Source: Sporosarcina sp. (GTDB taxonomy: Bacteria; Bacillota; Bacilli; Bacillales_A; Planococcaceae). From it: 64,000 nucleotides of DNA. Under the pieces are notes generated by a model. The model searched no databases, was not told the DNA's origin, and was given only the letters and a program-made list of their open reading frames with translations. Shown piece after piece: positions 9,241-16,901 of the stretch (its first letter is position 1; each line of letters starts with the position of its first letter). The stretch lies in contig NZ_JARICI010000050.1 in NCBI RefSeq assembly GCF_029257255.1, forward strand, positions 32,593-96,592. The letters are read 5' to 3'. The translations under genes were made by a program, and so were the position numbers.

Positions 9241-9440
9241 CTAGTTATGTTTGCAATACATTTTATGTATATTGAGCTTTGAAAAGGTATTCTGTATTCA
9301 AGTCGAGGATACTGTTATTGTTTTGCTAACCTCACTCTTTATGTAGTAAAAACTTAATAAGTGCAGTGGCGTATTTCAAGCCCAATAGTATGTTGGATAC
9401 TGCCAACTTACTTAGCGATGGTAATACATATATTCTTAAA

Positions 9441-9500
9441 AACAGCAAGCCACTGTATTGCCTTTCCGAAAGCATCCGCCTGAAACGCAGGGCAACGGCA
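9441..9500 (-). repeat. Intergenic repeat family A, truncated copy A5
   Basis: Read on the minus strand this is GTTTCAGGCGGATGCTTTC then GGAAAGGCAATACAG, the left half of repeat A. It faces copy A1 and is separated from it by a spacer containing the 15-mer GATACTGCCAACTTA (9396-9410), which also occurs between the two facing copies near 24.5 kb. Confidence 0.6.
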
Positions 9501-9535
9501 TACTTACCAATTACAAAATCTCCTCTACAGAAACA

Positions 9536-9580
9536 AAAACTGCTTCTCTCACAAAACAAAATGTGAAGAAGCAGTTTTTT
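9536..9580 (-). terminator. Terminator of nagB, symmetrical
   Basis: Stem AAAACTGCTTCTCTCACA / TGTGAAGAAGCAGTTTT with A and T runs on either side; it can act in both directions and directly follows the nagB stop. Confidence 0.8.
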
Positions 9581-9587
9581 ATTGTGA

Positions 9588-10292
9588 TCAGTCGATTTGC
9601 AGATCTGTTATGACTACCACGTCTTCGTGGATTAATAATTTAGTAATTGGCCAGTCGGTTGTAACCTCGCCTGATTTTAGTTTTTCCATCGCCGCGCGCT
9701 TTTTCTCGCCGAACGCGATCATGATGAGTTTTTTCGACTTCATGATAGAAGAGATTCCCATCGTCAATGCAATGTTCGGGATTTTATCGTCGTTTTCGAA
9801 GTACTGGCTGTTGACGCCTAGAGTAGAATCCGTAAGTGTCGCGACATGCGTCACGGATTCTGGCGATGTGCCGGGTTCATTGAAGGCAATGTGGCCGTTC
9901 TCCCCTACGCCGAGTAACTGAATATCAAGAGGATGTGCGTTCAGCTCGTCTTCATAGTGCTGGCACTCTTTATCAAGATCGGTCGCCATCCCGTTTGGTA
10001 TATATGTTTCTTTGAATGACTTCTTATTGAAAAGATGCTCTTTCATAAAATAGGCGTAGCTGTTGGGATTGTCTGCATCTATACCCACGTATTCGTCCAG
10101 GTTAAATGCTGTTACTTGGGAAAAGTCCAGGTTTGAATTGGTCCATTCCTCATAGACCGGGATCATGGTGCTGCCTGTTGCAAGTCCAAGGACGTGCAAT
10201 CTGTTATTGCGAAGCTCTTCTTCTATTATATTGTAAACTTCTTTCACTCCTTCTTTAGGGCTGTTTACTGTGATCCATTTTAAGTTTTCCAT
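9588..10292 (-). CDS. nagB: Glucosamine-6-phosphate deaminase
   Basis: Cytosolic enzyme converting glucosamine 6-phosphate to fructose 6-phosphate and ammonia, used for growth on amino sugars and for recycling wall GlcNAc. The 234 residues fit the short Bacillus form. Seen motifs are LGLATGSTMIPVY (phosphate binding), FNLDEYVGI with the catalytic Asp region, and LLGVGENGHIAFNEPG with the catalytic His. The gene stands alone: no nagA or GntR regulator is adjacent, which differs from the Bacillus nagAB cluster. A good sigma-A promoter lies upstream. Confidence 0.93.
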   Translation of the reverse strand: MENLKWITVNSPKEGVKEVYNIIEEELRNNRLHVLGLATGSTMIPVYEEWTNSNLDFSQVTAFNLDEYVGIDADNPNSYAYFMKEHLFNKKSFKETYIPNGMATDLDKECQHYEDELNAHPLDIQLLGVGENGHIAFNEPGTSPESVTHVATLTDSTLGVNSQYFENDDKIPNIALTMGISSIMKSKKLIMIAFGEKKRAAMEKLKSGEVTTDWPITKLLIHEDVVVITDLQID

Positions 10293-10328
10293 TTTACATG
10301 CACCGGCTTTCCTAAGTTGTACTTATTT

Positions 10329-10357
10329 ATTTTAGTTTTAAATAGATATCTGGTCAA
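10329..10357 (-). promoter_or_regulatory. Sigma-A type promoter of nagB
   Basis: On the minus strand TTGACC and TAAAAT are separated by exactly 17 nt, 37 nt before the nagB ATG. I looked for a NagR-type operator (TGGTCTAGACCA-like) and found none. The remaining gap to 10630 is AT-rich and holds the unseen promoter of the oxidase operon; a small palindrome TAGGGTTTTCCCTA lies inside it. Confidence 0.7.
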
Positions 10358-10644
10358 GATTTACATCACACAATACTCGTCTACGTTATCATTCCCCTGC
10401 TTCTCTTTTTAAAAACCTCTCCTTAAAAAATAGATACTGATGTAATTATGTCATGCATCGATTCATCTATTTCTTCCAAAGCATAAAAGCAGGTCTTTGT
10501 GTATGTCAAATAGATGTTAAGTGGTTGAACATATTGTGAACTTTTGATGAGGTTTGGAAATCATAGGGTTTTCCCTAATTCTTTATTCTCCGATTGAGAT
10601 TAAGATAAACGTAAGATTAATTCTTCAGCAAGGAGGTGGCTGCA

Positions 10645-10785
10645 TTGAGCAAAAAAGATTTATCTTCAAACAAACAAACGAAAGAAGATGTGAATTTAAA
10701 AGGCACGCTGATCATGGTAATGATTGTCGGCGTCGCTATTCTGGTCATGTGGTTCGCAAGTTACGGTCTATTCTTATCTAGATAA
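10645..10785 (+). CDS. Cytochrome ba3-type oxidase small subunit (subunit IIa-like, 46 aa)
   Basis: Very short gene starting with TTG, preceded by AAGGAGGTGG at 7 nt spacing. The product has a charged N terminus of about 18 residues and one hydrophobic helix (GTLIMVMIVGVAILVMWFA), ending FLSR. One-helix proteins of this size encoded directly before subunit II are the subunit IIa of ba3-type oxidases. It is followed by cbaB after 26 nt, so it is the first gene of the operon. The call relies on position, size and topology; the sequence itself is too short for firm homology by eye. Confidence 0.75.
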   Translation: MSKKDLSSNKQTKEDVNLKGTLIMVMIVGVAILVMWFASYGLFLSR

Positions 10786-10811
10786 TCAAAAGCATTTGAG
10801 GAGGAAATAAT

Positions 10812-11312
10812 ATGCATCTGCATAAATACGAAAAAGTATGGCTCGCATTTGGTTTAGGGTCATTGGTCTTATTCTTAATTATCATCGGCTTTGCAGCGTT
10901 CTGGAAAGGAACTCACCCACAAAGTCACATTGAAACAATTGATCCGCAAAACGTGGAAGCGAATGAAGCATTCCAGCCCGATAATCTCGGTCTAACGGAA
11001 GTAGCCGATGGTAAATATGTTGTTAATATGGTCGCTTCCGCTTTCAATTATGACTTCGGTAAAGAAGAGGACGGCAGCCCTACTAAGACGATTCGAGTAC
11101 CAAAAGGTTCCACTGTTCTTTTCCAGATTACAAGTAAGGATGTAGTTCACGGCTTCCAAGTTGCCGGAACGAACGTCAACATGATGGTAGAGCCCGGGCA
11201 TATCAGCCGGCTTGAAACGGTTATGAAAAACAATGGTGAATTTACGGTTGTCTGTAATGAATATTGCGGCATCGGTCACCACTTAATGTTCGGCACAGTG
11301 GAGGTGTACTAA
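10812..11312 (+). CDS. cbaB: Cytochrome c oxidase ba3-type subunit II
   Basis: Membrane-anchored CuA subunit that accepts electrons from cytochrome c and passes them to subunit I. One N-terminal membrane helix (about residues 12-33) is followed by an external cupredoxin domain. The CuA ligands are visible: His in DVVHGFQVAG and Cys, Cys, His, Met in CNEYCGIGHHLM near the C terminus. With 166 residues and a single helix it belongs to the short B-family form, not the two-helix caa3/aa3 form. It lies between the small subunit and subunit I with 3 nt to the next start. Confidence 0.9.
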   Translation: MHLHKYEKVWLAFGLGSLVLFLIIIGFAAFWKGTHPQSHIETIDPQNVEANEAFQPDNLGLTEVADGKYVVNMVASAFNYDFGKEEDGSPTKTIRVPKGSTVLFQITSKDVVHGFQVAGTNVNMMVEPGHISRLETVMKNNGEFTVVCNEYCGIGHHLMFGTVEVY

Positions 11313-11315
11313 CCA

Positions 11316-12968
11316 ATGGAACTATTTAAATTCTCAAAAAAAGAATCAAGACTGTATATGTCCTTCATGTATGTCACATTCGTTTCGCTTTTAGTGGGCG
11401 GCTTAATGGGACTCTTGCAGACACTCGTTCGTTCAGGTAAGTTTAAATTACCGTTTAACATTGATTACTATACGATTTTAACAACGCACGGTGTAGTACT
11501 TGGACTTGTACTGACTACCTTCTTTATTATCGGATTCCAGTTCTCTCTAATGGGGAAAACCGTAGGAATTTCTGATAAGCAAATGATGTGGGGATGGATT
11601 TCATTCTGGGTCATGCTGGTAGGTACAGTTTTGGCTGCCTGGATGATCTTAACAGGAGAAGCTTCTGTATTATATACATTCTATACGCCTCTTCGTGCTC
11701 ATCCAATTTTCTATATCGGTTTAGCACTTGTTATTATAGGTAGCTGGATCGCTGCTTTCGTAAACTTCCGCCAATTATATGTATGGAAGAAAGCACATAA
11801 AGGTGAAAAGTCTCCGCTCCTTGCGTTCATGGTTGTCATCAACATGATCATGTGGGTTGTAGCTTCACTGGGTGTAGCTTACTCTGTAGTGGTTTTAATC
11901 TTACCTTGGTCACTCGGATACGTTGCAACAGTTAACGTATTGTTGACTCGTACACTATTCTGGTATTTCGGTCACCCGCTTGTTTATTTCTGGTTGCTTC
12001 CGGCTTATATGGCTTGGTATGCAGTTCTCCCGAAGATTATCGGTGGGAAATTATTCAGTGATTCATTGGCAAGACTGGCTTTCATTTTGCTGTTACTGTT
12101 CTCGATTCCTGTAGGTTTCCACCACCAATTAACAGAGCCAGGGATTGATCCTACTTGGAAGTTCATTCAAGTTGTCTTAACTTTCATGGTAGTCATTCCT
12201 TCATTAATGACTGCATTCTCTTTATTTGCAACATTTGAAACTACCGGAAGAAATAAAGGCTACACTTCTTTATTCGGATGGTTCAAGAAACTTCCTTGGG
12301 GCGATGTTCGTTTCTTCGCACCGTTTGTCGGTATGGTGGCGTTCATTCCAGGTGGAGCCGGCGGTATTATTAACGCTTCTCACCAAATGAACTCTCTTGT
12401 GCACAACACAATCTGGATTACAGGGCACTTCCATTTAACCATTGCAACGACTGTTATCTTAACGTATTTCGGTATTGCATACTGGCTGGTTCCACATTTA
12501 ACTGGCCGTCGCCTGACTCCTAAATTGAATAAATTAGGGATCATTCAAACAATCATCTGGACAGTCGGTATGATGATCATGTCCACTTCTATGCACATTC
12601 AAGGTTTACTCGGCGGTCCACGTCGTTCGAACTTCTCTGAATATGCAGGCGGAGATCAGGTTGCTACATGGATCAGCTATCAAGTTTCACAAGCTGTCGG
12701 CGGAACTATTCTATTCATTGGTATTGTACTAATGGTTTATATCTTTATACAGTTGGCCTTCTTTGCCCCTCGCGGTTATGAAGAATATCCGATTGCTGAA
12801 GAAGATATGGATGCTGAAAAAACACCAAAAATCTTGGAGAACTGGTATCTGTGGATTGGTATTACAATCGCGTTGATTCTATTCGCTTATACAATTCCAA
12901 TGATTGATATCATTAAGCACTCGCCTCCTGGATCGATTCCATTTGATTGGCCAATAGGACGTTCTTAA
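11316..12968 (+). CDS. cbaA: Cytochrome c oxidase ba3-type subunit I
   Basis: Catalytic haem-copper subunit of a B-family terminal oxidase, about 13 membrane helices in 550 residues. The low-spin haem ligand is in ILTTHGVVLGLV, the CuB histidine in GHPLVYFWLLPAYMAWY, the His-His pair in VGFHHQLTEPGIDP, and two further haem ligands in WITGHFHLTIATT. The glutamate of the A-family proton channel (HPEVY) is replaced by Leu, as is typical of ba3 enzymes. It closes the three-gene operon; haem a synthesis and SCO genes are not nearby. Such oxidases usually serve under low oxygen. Confidence 0.92.
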   Translation: MELFKFSKKESRLYMSFMYVTFVSLLVGGLMGLLQTLVRSGKFKLPFNIDYYTILTTHGVVLGLVLTTFFIIGFQFSLMGKTVGISDKQMMWGWISFWVMLVGTVLAAWMILTGEASVLYTFYTPLRAHPIFYIGLALVIIGSWIAAFVNFRQLYVWKKAHKGEKSPLLAFMVVINMIMWVVASLGVAYSVVVLILPWSLGYVATVNVLLTRTLFWYFGHPLVYFWLLPAYMAWYAVLPKIIGGKLFSDSLARLAFILLLLFSIPVGFHHQLTEPGIDPTWKFIQVVLTFMVVIPSLMTAFSLFATFETTGRNKGYTSLFGWFKKLPWGDVRFFAPFVGMVAFIPGGAGGIINASHQMNSLVHNTIWITGHFHLTIATTVILTYFGIAYWLVPHLTGRRLTPKLNKLGIIQTIIWTVGMMIMSTSMHIQGLLGGPRRSNFSEYAGGDQVATWISYQVSQAVGGTILFIGIVLMVYIFIQLAFFAPRGYEEYPIAEEDMDAEKTPKILENWYLWIGITIALILFAYTIPMIDIIKHSPPGSIPFDWPIGRS

Positions 12969-12973
12969 ACAAT

Positions 12974-13019
12974 AAAAAAGCCTTAAAAATCCGATAGTGG
13001 ATTTTTAAGGTTTTTTTTC
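12974..13019. terminator. Bidirectional terminator between cbaA and the EAL gene
   Basis: CCTTAAAAATCC and GGATTTTTAAGG form a perfect stem flanked by an A run on the left and TTTTTTTT on the right, serving both converging genes. Confidence 0.85.
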
Positions 13020-14919
13020 AAACTTGGACTACAGGCAAGCTCAGCTGATTCTCAGCTTTCATACGAGTCAGAAGCGACTGCATATCTTCTTCATTCAGCG
13101 GTTTCGCGAAGTAGAACCCTTGCAGTTCATCACAGTTTTTCCCTTTCAGGATGTCCCATTGTTCCTGTGTTTCGACACCTTCAGCAACTGTACGGATCTC
13201 CAATGTCTTACCGAGCTGGATAATCGCGTTGACAATCGCACGGCTTTTGTCATTATGCACGATATTCATAATAAATGAACGGTCAATTTTCAGTTGTTTA
13301 ATTGGGAACGACTGCAGATAAATAAAAGCAGAGTACCCTGTACCAAAATCGTCTATTGCAATGGAGAAGCCTTTTTCAGCAAGTTGATGAATTCGCTGTT
13401 GCACAATTTCATGCCGTTCCATCGCTACACTTTCCGTAATTTCCAGCAGCAAATTTCGCGGATCGATTTGCGTCTCTTGAATGCATTTATCCAAATAGAC
13501 AGGCAGATTATGCTGCAGGAAGTGCCTTGGCGATAAATTAACTGAAACAGTTAGGTCATGCAGCCCTAATTGTTTAAATTGCTTCAGCTGCTCGAGCGCT
13601 TGACGGATGACCCATTCACCAATGGATATAATGAAGCCGGTTGATTCTGCCAGTTCGATAAAGTCAGCTGGATAGATCAATCCCAGTTCAGGATGCTGCC
13701 AGCGGATCAATGCTTCAAACCCTATAATTTCACCTGTATCACATAATACTTGCGGCTGATAGAAGAGTCTAAATTCATTCATATCCAGACCTTTGCGCAA
13801 GTTCATCTCGGACATCATTGTCCGCTTCATATGCTGGTGCGTGTCTGCATTATAGACACCCACACTTTTTCTCGAAGTTTGGCGCTTGCTCGTTTCGAGT
13901 GCAAAACGGGCAGCCTGAACCCCCTCAATCGGCGTCAGCACGTCTTTAGGGTAATAAGCCATGCCGTAACTGAAGGTTAGATACACTTCCTGGCTGGCGA
14001 CGAGAATCGGCTCACGCAGTTTGTCGATCAGATTTTCCATCTTCCTCTTAAATTTAGTACCACCTTTGTCATATGGTGCAAATATAACAAAGTGATCGAA
14101 TGCAATTCTCGCGACATGATAGGGCTTTTCAAAATGCAGCAAAAAACGTTCAGCTACTACACGAATAATGTCATCAGCCAGCTCCGGACCGAGCACGCTG
14201 TGTATTTCGATAAATTGATCTATGTTCATATAGACAAAAATACCTTCTTGGTTCTGGTCCACTTCTGAGATACGAGCGTCTGCTTGAGCCAGAAACGCAT
14301 TATAGTTCCCCATCTCTGTCAAAGGATCAACGAAGGCCAGACGATGCAAATTCTTCTCAAAATCAATTCGGCTTAAACGATCGAATAGAAAGGACAGCAT
14401 ATCCGCAATACTCGACACTACCATGCGGTCAAATGAGTTCCATTCACGACGTTCCCTTGATTCACAGCAGAGTAATCCGCCGATCCCTGAACTAAGGATT
14501 ATGCAGGCATCCAATAAAGAAGCAAACTGATTGGGTGTAGCAAAATATTTCTCTGCTATTTCTCTAGTCGCAGGACAGCCGTCAATATCATCGGCAGCCA
14601 GCGTTCGCTGACTTTGAATCTCTTCAAAGTAGAAAGGAAAGTCTTCTATGCAAAAATCACTTTCGATGGTATGCTCTTTTGTTTCTTCATTATAAGCGTT
14701 TTGTGAATGGAGACGCGTGCGATCTTCATTGAAGAGCCAAATACTGACTCGCTGGCATTTCATGATCTGCGAAACTTCAAAGCAAATTTGTTCCAATAAC
14801 GTATTAATCGTTTCTTCACTTACCGCATAGTATTTAGCCATCTTAAATACTTGTTCCTGCTGTTGACGAATTGCATTAATCTTTTGCAGAGTTTGGGCCA
14901 TTTCATCATGTTTTTGCAA
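13018..14919 (-). CDS. GAF - degenerate GGDEF - EAL protein, likely c-di-GMP phosphodiesterase
   Basis: Cytoplasmic second-messenger protein. A GAF-like sensor region (about residues 25-190) is followed by a GGDEF domain whose signature is changed to AFDHF, so cyclase activity is unlikely. The C-terminal EAL domain keeps EALIRW, LLEITES, IDDFGTGYSA, VAEGVE and GFYFAKPL, consistent with an active c-di-GMP phosphodiesterase. The TTG start is chosen because AAGGGTGG precedes it; an ATG ten codons upstream has no ribosome site. It is a single gene, divergent from the LysM-NlpC/P60 gene. The signal sensed by the GAF domain is unknown. Confidence 0.88.
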   Translation of the reverse strand: MQKHDEMAQTLQKINAIRQQQEQVFKMAKYYAVSEETINTLLEQICFEVSQIMKCQRVSIWLFNEDRTRLHSQNAYNEETKEHTIESDFCIEDFPFYFEEIQSQRTLAADDIDGCPATREIAEKYFATPNQFASLLDACIILSSGIGGLLCCESRERREWNSFDRMVVSSIADMLSFLFDRLSRIDFEKNLHRLAFVDPLTEMGNYNAFLAQADARISEVDQNQEGIFVYMNIDQFIEIHSVLGPELADDIIRVVAERFLLHFEKPYHVARIAFDHFVIFAPYDKGGTKFKRKMENLIDKLREPILVASQEVYLTFSYGMAYYPKDVLTPIEGVQAARFALETSKRQTSRKSVGVYNADTHQHMKRTMMSEMNLRKGLDMNEFRLFYQPQVLCDTGEIIGFEALIRWQHPELGLIYPADFIELAESTGFIISIGEWVIRQALEQLKQFKQLGLHDLTVSVNLSPRHFLQHNLPVYLDKCIQETQIDPRNLLLEITESVAMERHEIVQQRIHQLAEKGFSIAIDDFGTGYSAFIYLQSFPIKQLKIDRSFIMNIVHNDKSRAIVNAIIQLGKTLEIRTVAEGVETQEQWDILKGKNCDELQGFYFAKPLNEEDMQSLLTRMKAENQLSLPVVQV

Positions 14920-14997
14920 AAAAGCACCACCCTTCTTCTCAAAATTCATTTTATATCGACAATATTATTGAACAGTATAATTATAGTAATCTTACCA

Positions 14998-15041
14998 CAA
15001 TTTCTATAAAGAATAATAAATTTCTTTCTTTATAGAAATTG
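14998..15041. promoter_or_regulatory. Perfect 16-bp inverted repeat between divergent genes
   Basis: CAATTTCTATAAAGAA and its exact complement are separated by 12 nt. The flanking genes diverge, so it is not placed as a terminator for either; an operator or a structured leader is possible. Nothing else clear is seen in this 270-nt gap apart from the AAAGGAG ribosome site of the next gene. Confidence 0.5.
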
Positions 15042-15186
15042 TACCTATAAATATTTGTTATATATCAGTCTTTAGTTATGTATATTTTCGAATTTTTCTT
15101 CGGTATACTAGGTTTATTGATTGAATTTAATAGTTTGCTAACTCAATAGAAATAGCTAAATATATTTTTCAAAGGAGATAATCAGA

Positions 15187-15903
15187 ATGAAAAAAACAGT
15201 TCTAGCAACTATTGCCTCTATCGCGCTTGCAGCAAGTATCTCAGCAGGCAGTGCAGACGCTTCGACAAAGACGTATACAGTTCAGACTGGAGACACTCTT
15301 TGGAAAGTTGCAACTCAGCATAAGCTGACAGTAAACGAGTTAAAAAGTTTGAATGCACTTGCTTCAGATTCCATTAAAGTAAACCAGAAACTGATCATCG
15401 AAAATAAAGCAACAAATGTGAAGACTGTTTCATCTATTAATTCGTTTAATGACGTAAAAGCTCCTACAGTGGACAAGCCCATTTCATCCACGAAGCCATC
15501 TGCAAGCACAAACACTACGGCGCCCTCTACCTCATTGATGAATAAAGTTGTAGATGTTGCGATGCCGCTTCAAGGCATTCCGTATGTTTGGGCGGGTGTA
15601 ACGCCCTCTGGATTTGACTGCAGTGGATTCATCTACTATGTCTACAATCAAGCAGGCGTCAAAGTTCCGAGACTAGATACAATCGGGATGCATGATCGTT
15701 CTGTATTTATTAAAGATCCTGTCGTAGGCGATCTGTTATTTTTTGAAAATACATACCGACCGGGAATCTCACATATTGGAATTAATTTAGGTAACGGTAA
15801 GTTTATCCACGCCGGAAACAGTGGAATTGAAATTTCATCTGTTGAATCTCCTTATTGGAACCAGCGCTTCCTAGGCTATAAACGTTTTAAAGATATCAAA
15901 TAA
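15187..15903 (+). CDS. LysM - NlpC/P60 peptidoglycan endopeptidase
   Basis: Secreted wall hydrolase. A signal peptide ending at SADA-S is followed by one LysM domain (TYTVQTGDTLWKVATQH, about residues 29-72) that binds GlcNAc in glycan strands, a Ser/Thr/Pro linker, and an NlpC/P60 domain (about 118-235). Catalytic residues are Cys in SGFDCSGFIYYVY, His in ISHIGINLGNG and the following HAG. Domain order resembles LytE/LytF endopeptidases but with a single LysM. It is a single gene followed by a strong terminator. Confidence 0.92.
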   Translation: MKKTVLATIASIALAASISAGSADASTKTYTVQTGDTLWKVATQHKLTVNELKSLNALASDSIKVNQKLIIENKATNVKTVSSINSFNDVKAPTVDKPISSTKPSASTNTTAPSTSLMNKVVDVAMPLQGIPYVWAGVTPSGFDCSGFIYYVYNQAGVKVPRLDTIGMHDRSVFIKDPVVGDLLFFENTYRPGISHIGINLGNGKFIHAGNSGIEISSVESPYWNQRFLGYKRFKDIK

Positions 15904-15904
15904 T

Positions 15905-15950
15905 AAAAAAGCGGACATCCTGAGTTCTACAGGGATGTCCGCTTTTTATC
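15905..15950. terminator. Bidirectional terminator after the LysM-NlpC/P60 gene
   Basis: AGCGGACATCC / GGATGTCCGCT stem with A run before and T run after; it also ends the converging SDR gene. Confidence 0.85.
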
Positions 15951-15959
15951 TAAAATTTA

Positions 15960-16697
15960 TTATCTTGCAGAGTAGCCGCCGTCAATAACAAGTTCAGCAC
16001 CTGTAATGTACGCAGCTTCGTCTGATGCTAAAAATAATACTGCATTACTTACGTCTTCCGGTTGTCCCAAACGCTCAAGTGGAGTCATCTTGATTATCAT
16101 ACCCAGTATGTCTTTGGATTCTTCCAGAGCTTGTGTCATAGGTGTTTCGATGACACCCGGGAAAATCGCATTGACGCGAATGCCATTTTTACCGTATTCA
16201 GCTGCAGCAGCTTTCGAAATCGCACGTACCGAACCTTTTGAAGCTGTATATGGATTCAAGCCCATTCCAATTAAAGCTGTGTAAGATGAGATATTCACGA
16301 TTGATCCTGATTTCGCCTCAGCCATATAACCTGCCGCGTGCTTCATACCAAGGAATGCGCCGAAGCCGTTGATATCAGAAAGTTTGCGCCAGTCTTCAAT
16401 TGTAATTTGTTCTATTGTTTTTTCAGTAGAGATTCCTGCATTGTTAATAAGGATGTCCAATTTACCGAAATGATCCACTGCTTTTTTCATTGCTTCTTTC
16501 CACTGGTCATCTTCCGTAACGTTCAGCTTGATTGTGAAGATGTTGTCTTGCCCGCCCCATTTTTCTTCTAGAGCCGCTTCGTTAATGTCCGCTGCGATAA
16601 CTTTTGCACCTTGAGCTACGAATTGTTTTACCATCTTTTCGCCCATACCGGACGCACCGCCTGTAATGAATGCTACTTTATCTTGTAATCGTTTCAT
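15960..16697 (-). CDS. Short-chain dehydrogenase/reductase
   Basis: Classical SDR of 245 residues with the NAD(P) motif TGGASGMG at residues 12-19, NNAG near 86, and the catalytic Ser-Tyr-Lys set in NISSYTALIGMGLNPYTASKGS. The C-terminal GAELVIDGGYSAR is typical of the FabG-like/3-alpha-hydroxysteroid dehydrogenase type group. An acidic residue after the second beta strand (AADIN) suggests NAD rather than NADP. The substrate cannot be told from sequence. It is monocistronic, with a clear promoter overlapped by an inverted repeat, so it is probably repressor-controlled. Confidence 0.88.
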   Translation of the reverse strand: MKRLQDKVAFITGGASGMGEKMVKQFVAQGAKVIAADINEAALEEKWGGQDNIFTIKLNVTEDDQWKEAMKKAVDHFGKLDILINNAGISTEKTIEQITIEDWRKLSDINGFGAFLGMKHAAGYMAEAKSGSIVNISSYTALIGMGLNPYTASKGSVRAISKAAAAEYGKNGIRVNAIFPGVIETPMTQALEESKDILGMIIKMTPLERLGQPEDVSNAVLFLASDEAAYITGAELVIDGGYSAR

Positions 16698-16729
16698 CAG
16701 TCATCTCTCCTTTTGTGTTGTACGCATAT

Positions 16730-16765
16730 ATTTTAACACTAAAATAGTTTTTAATCAATTTTAGT
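16730..16765 (-). promoter_or_regulatory. SDR promoter with overlapping operator-like inverted repeat
   Basis: On the minus strand TTGATT and TAAAAT are 17 nt apart. ACTAAAAT and ATTTTAGT (perfect 8-bp arms, 12-nt centre) cover the -35 box and part of the spacer, a usual place for a repressor. Confidence 0.65.
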
Positions 16766-16813
16766 ATATCGCATGAAACGACATAGCATTTCTTCGATAC
16801 TATAGCTTCCTTT

Positions 16814-16857
16814 ATGATTATACACGCCTTGTATAATCATAGGGTGTGCGATATAAT
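16814..16857 (+). promoter_or_regulatory. SulP promoter with overlapping operator-like inverted repeat
   Basis: TTGTAT and TATAAT are 17 nt apart and lie 45 nt before the SulP ATG. ATGATTATAC and GTATAATCAT (perfect 10-bp arms, 7-nt centre) overlap the -35 box. There is no following T run, so it is read as an operator. Confidence 0.65.
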
Positions 16858-16901
16858 TAGGCTTGTAAGATATACACTACAAGTGGAAGAAGTGAACAAA
16901 T

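Noticed and set aside
9332..9566. Short frames on both strands in the gap before nagB
   Set aside because: They cover the 15-mer, the truncated repeat A5 and the terminator; no ribosome site or homology.
10293..10360. NagR-type operator at nagB
   Set aside because: No TGGTCTAGACCA-like palindrome is found; only a plain sigma-A promoter is seen.
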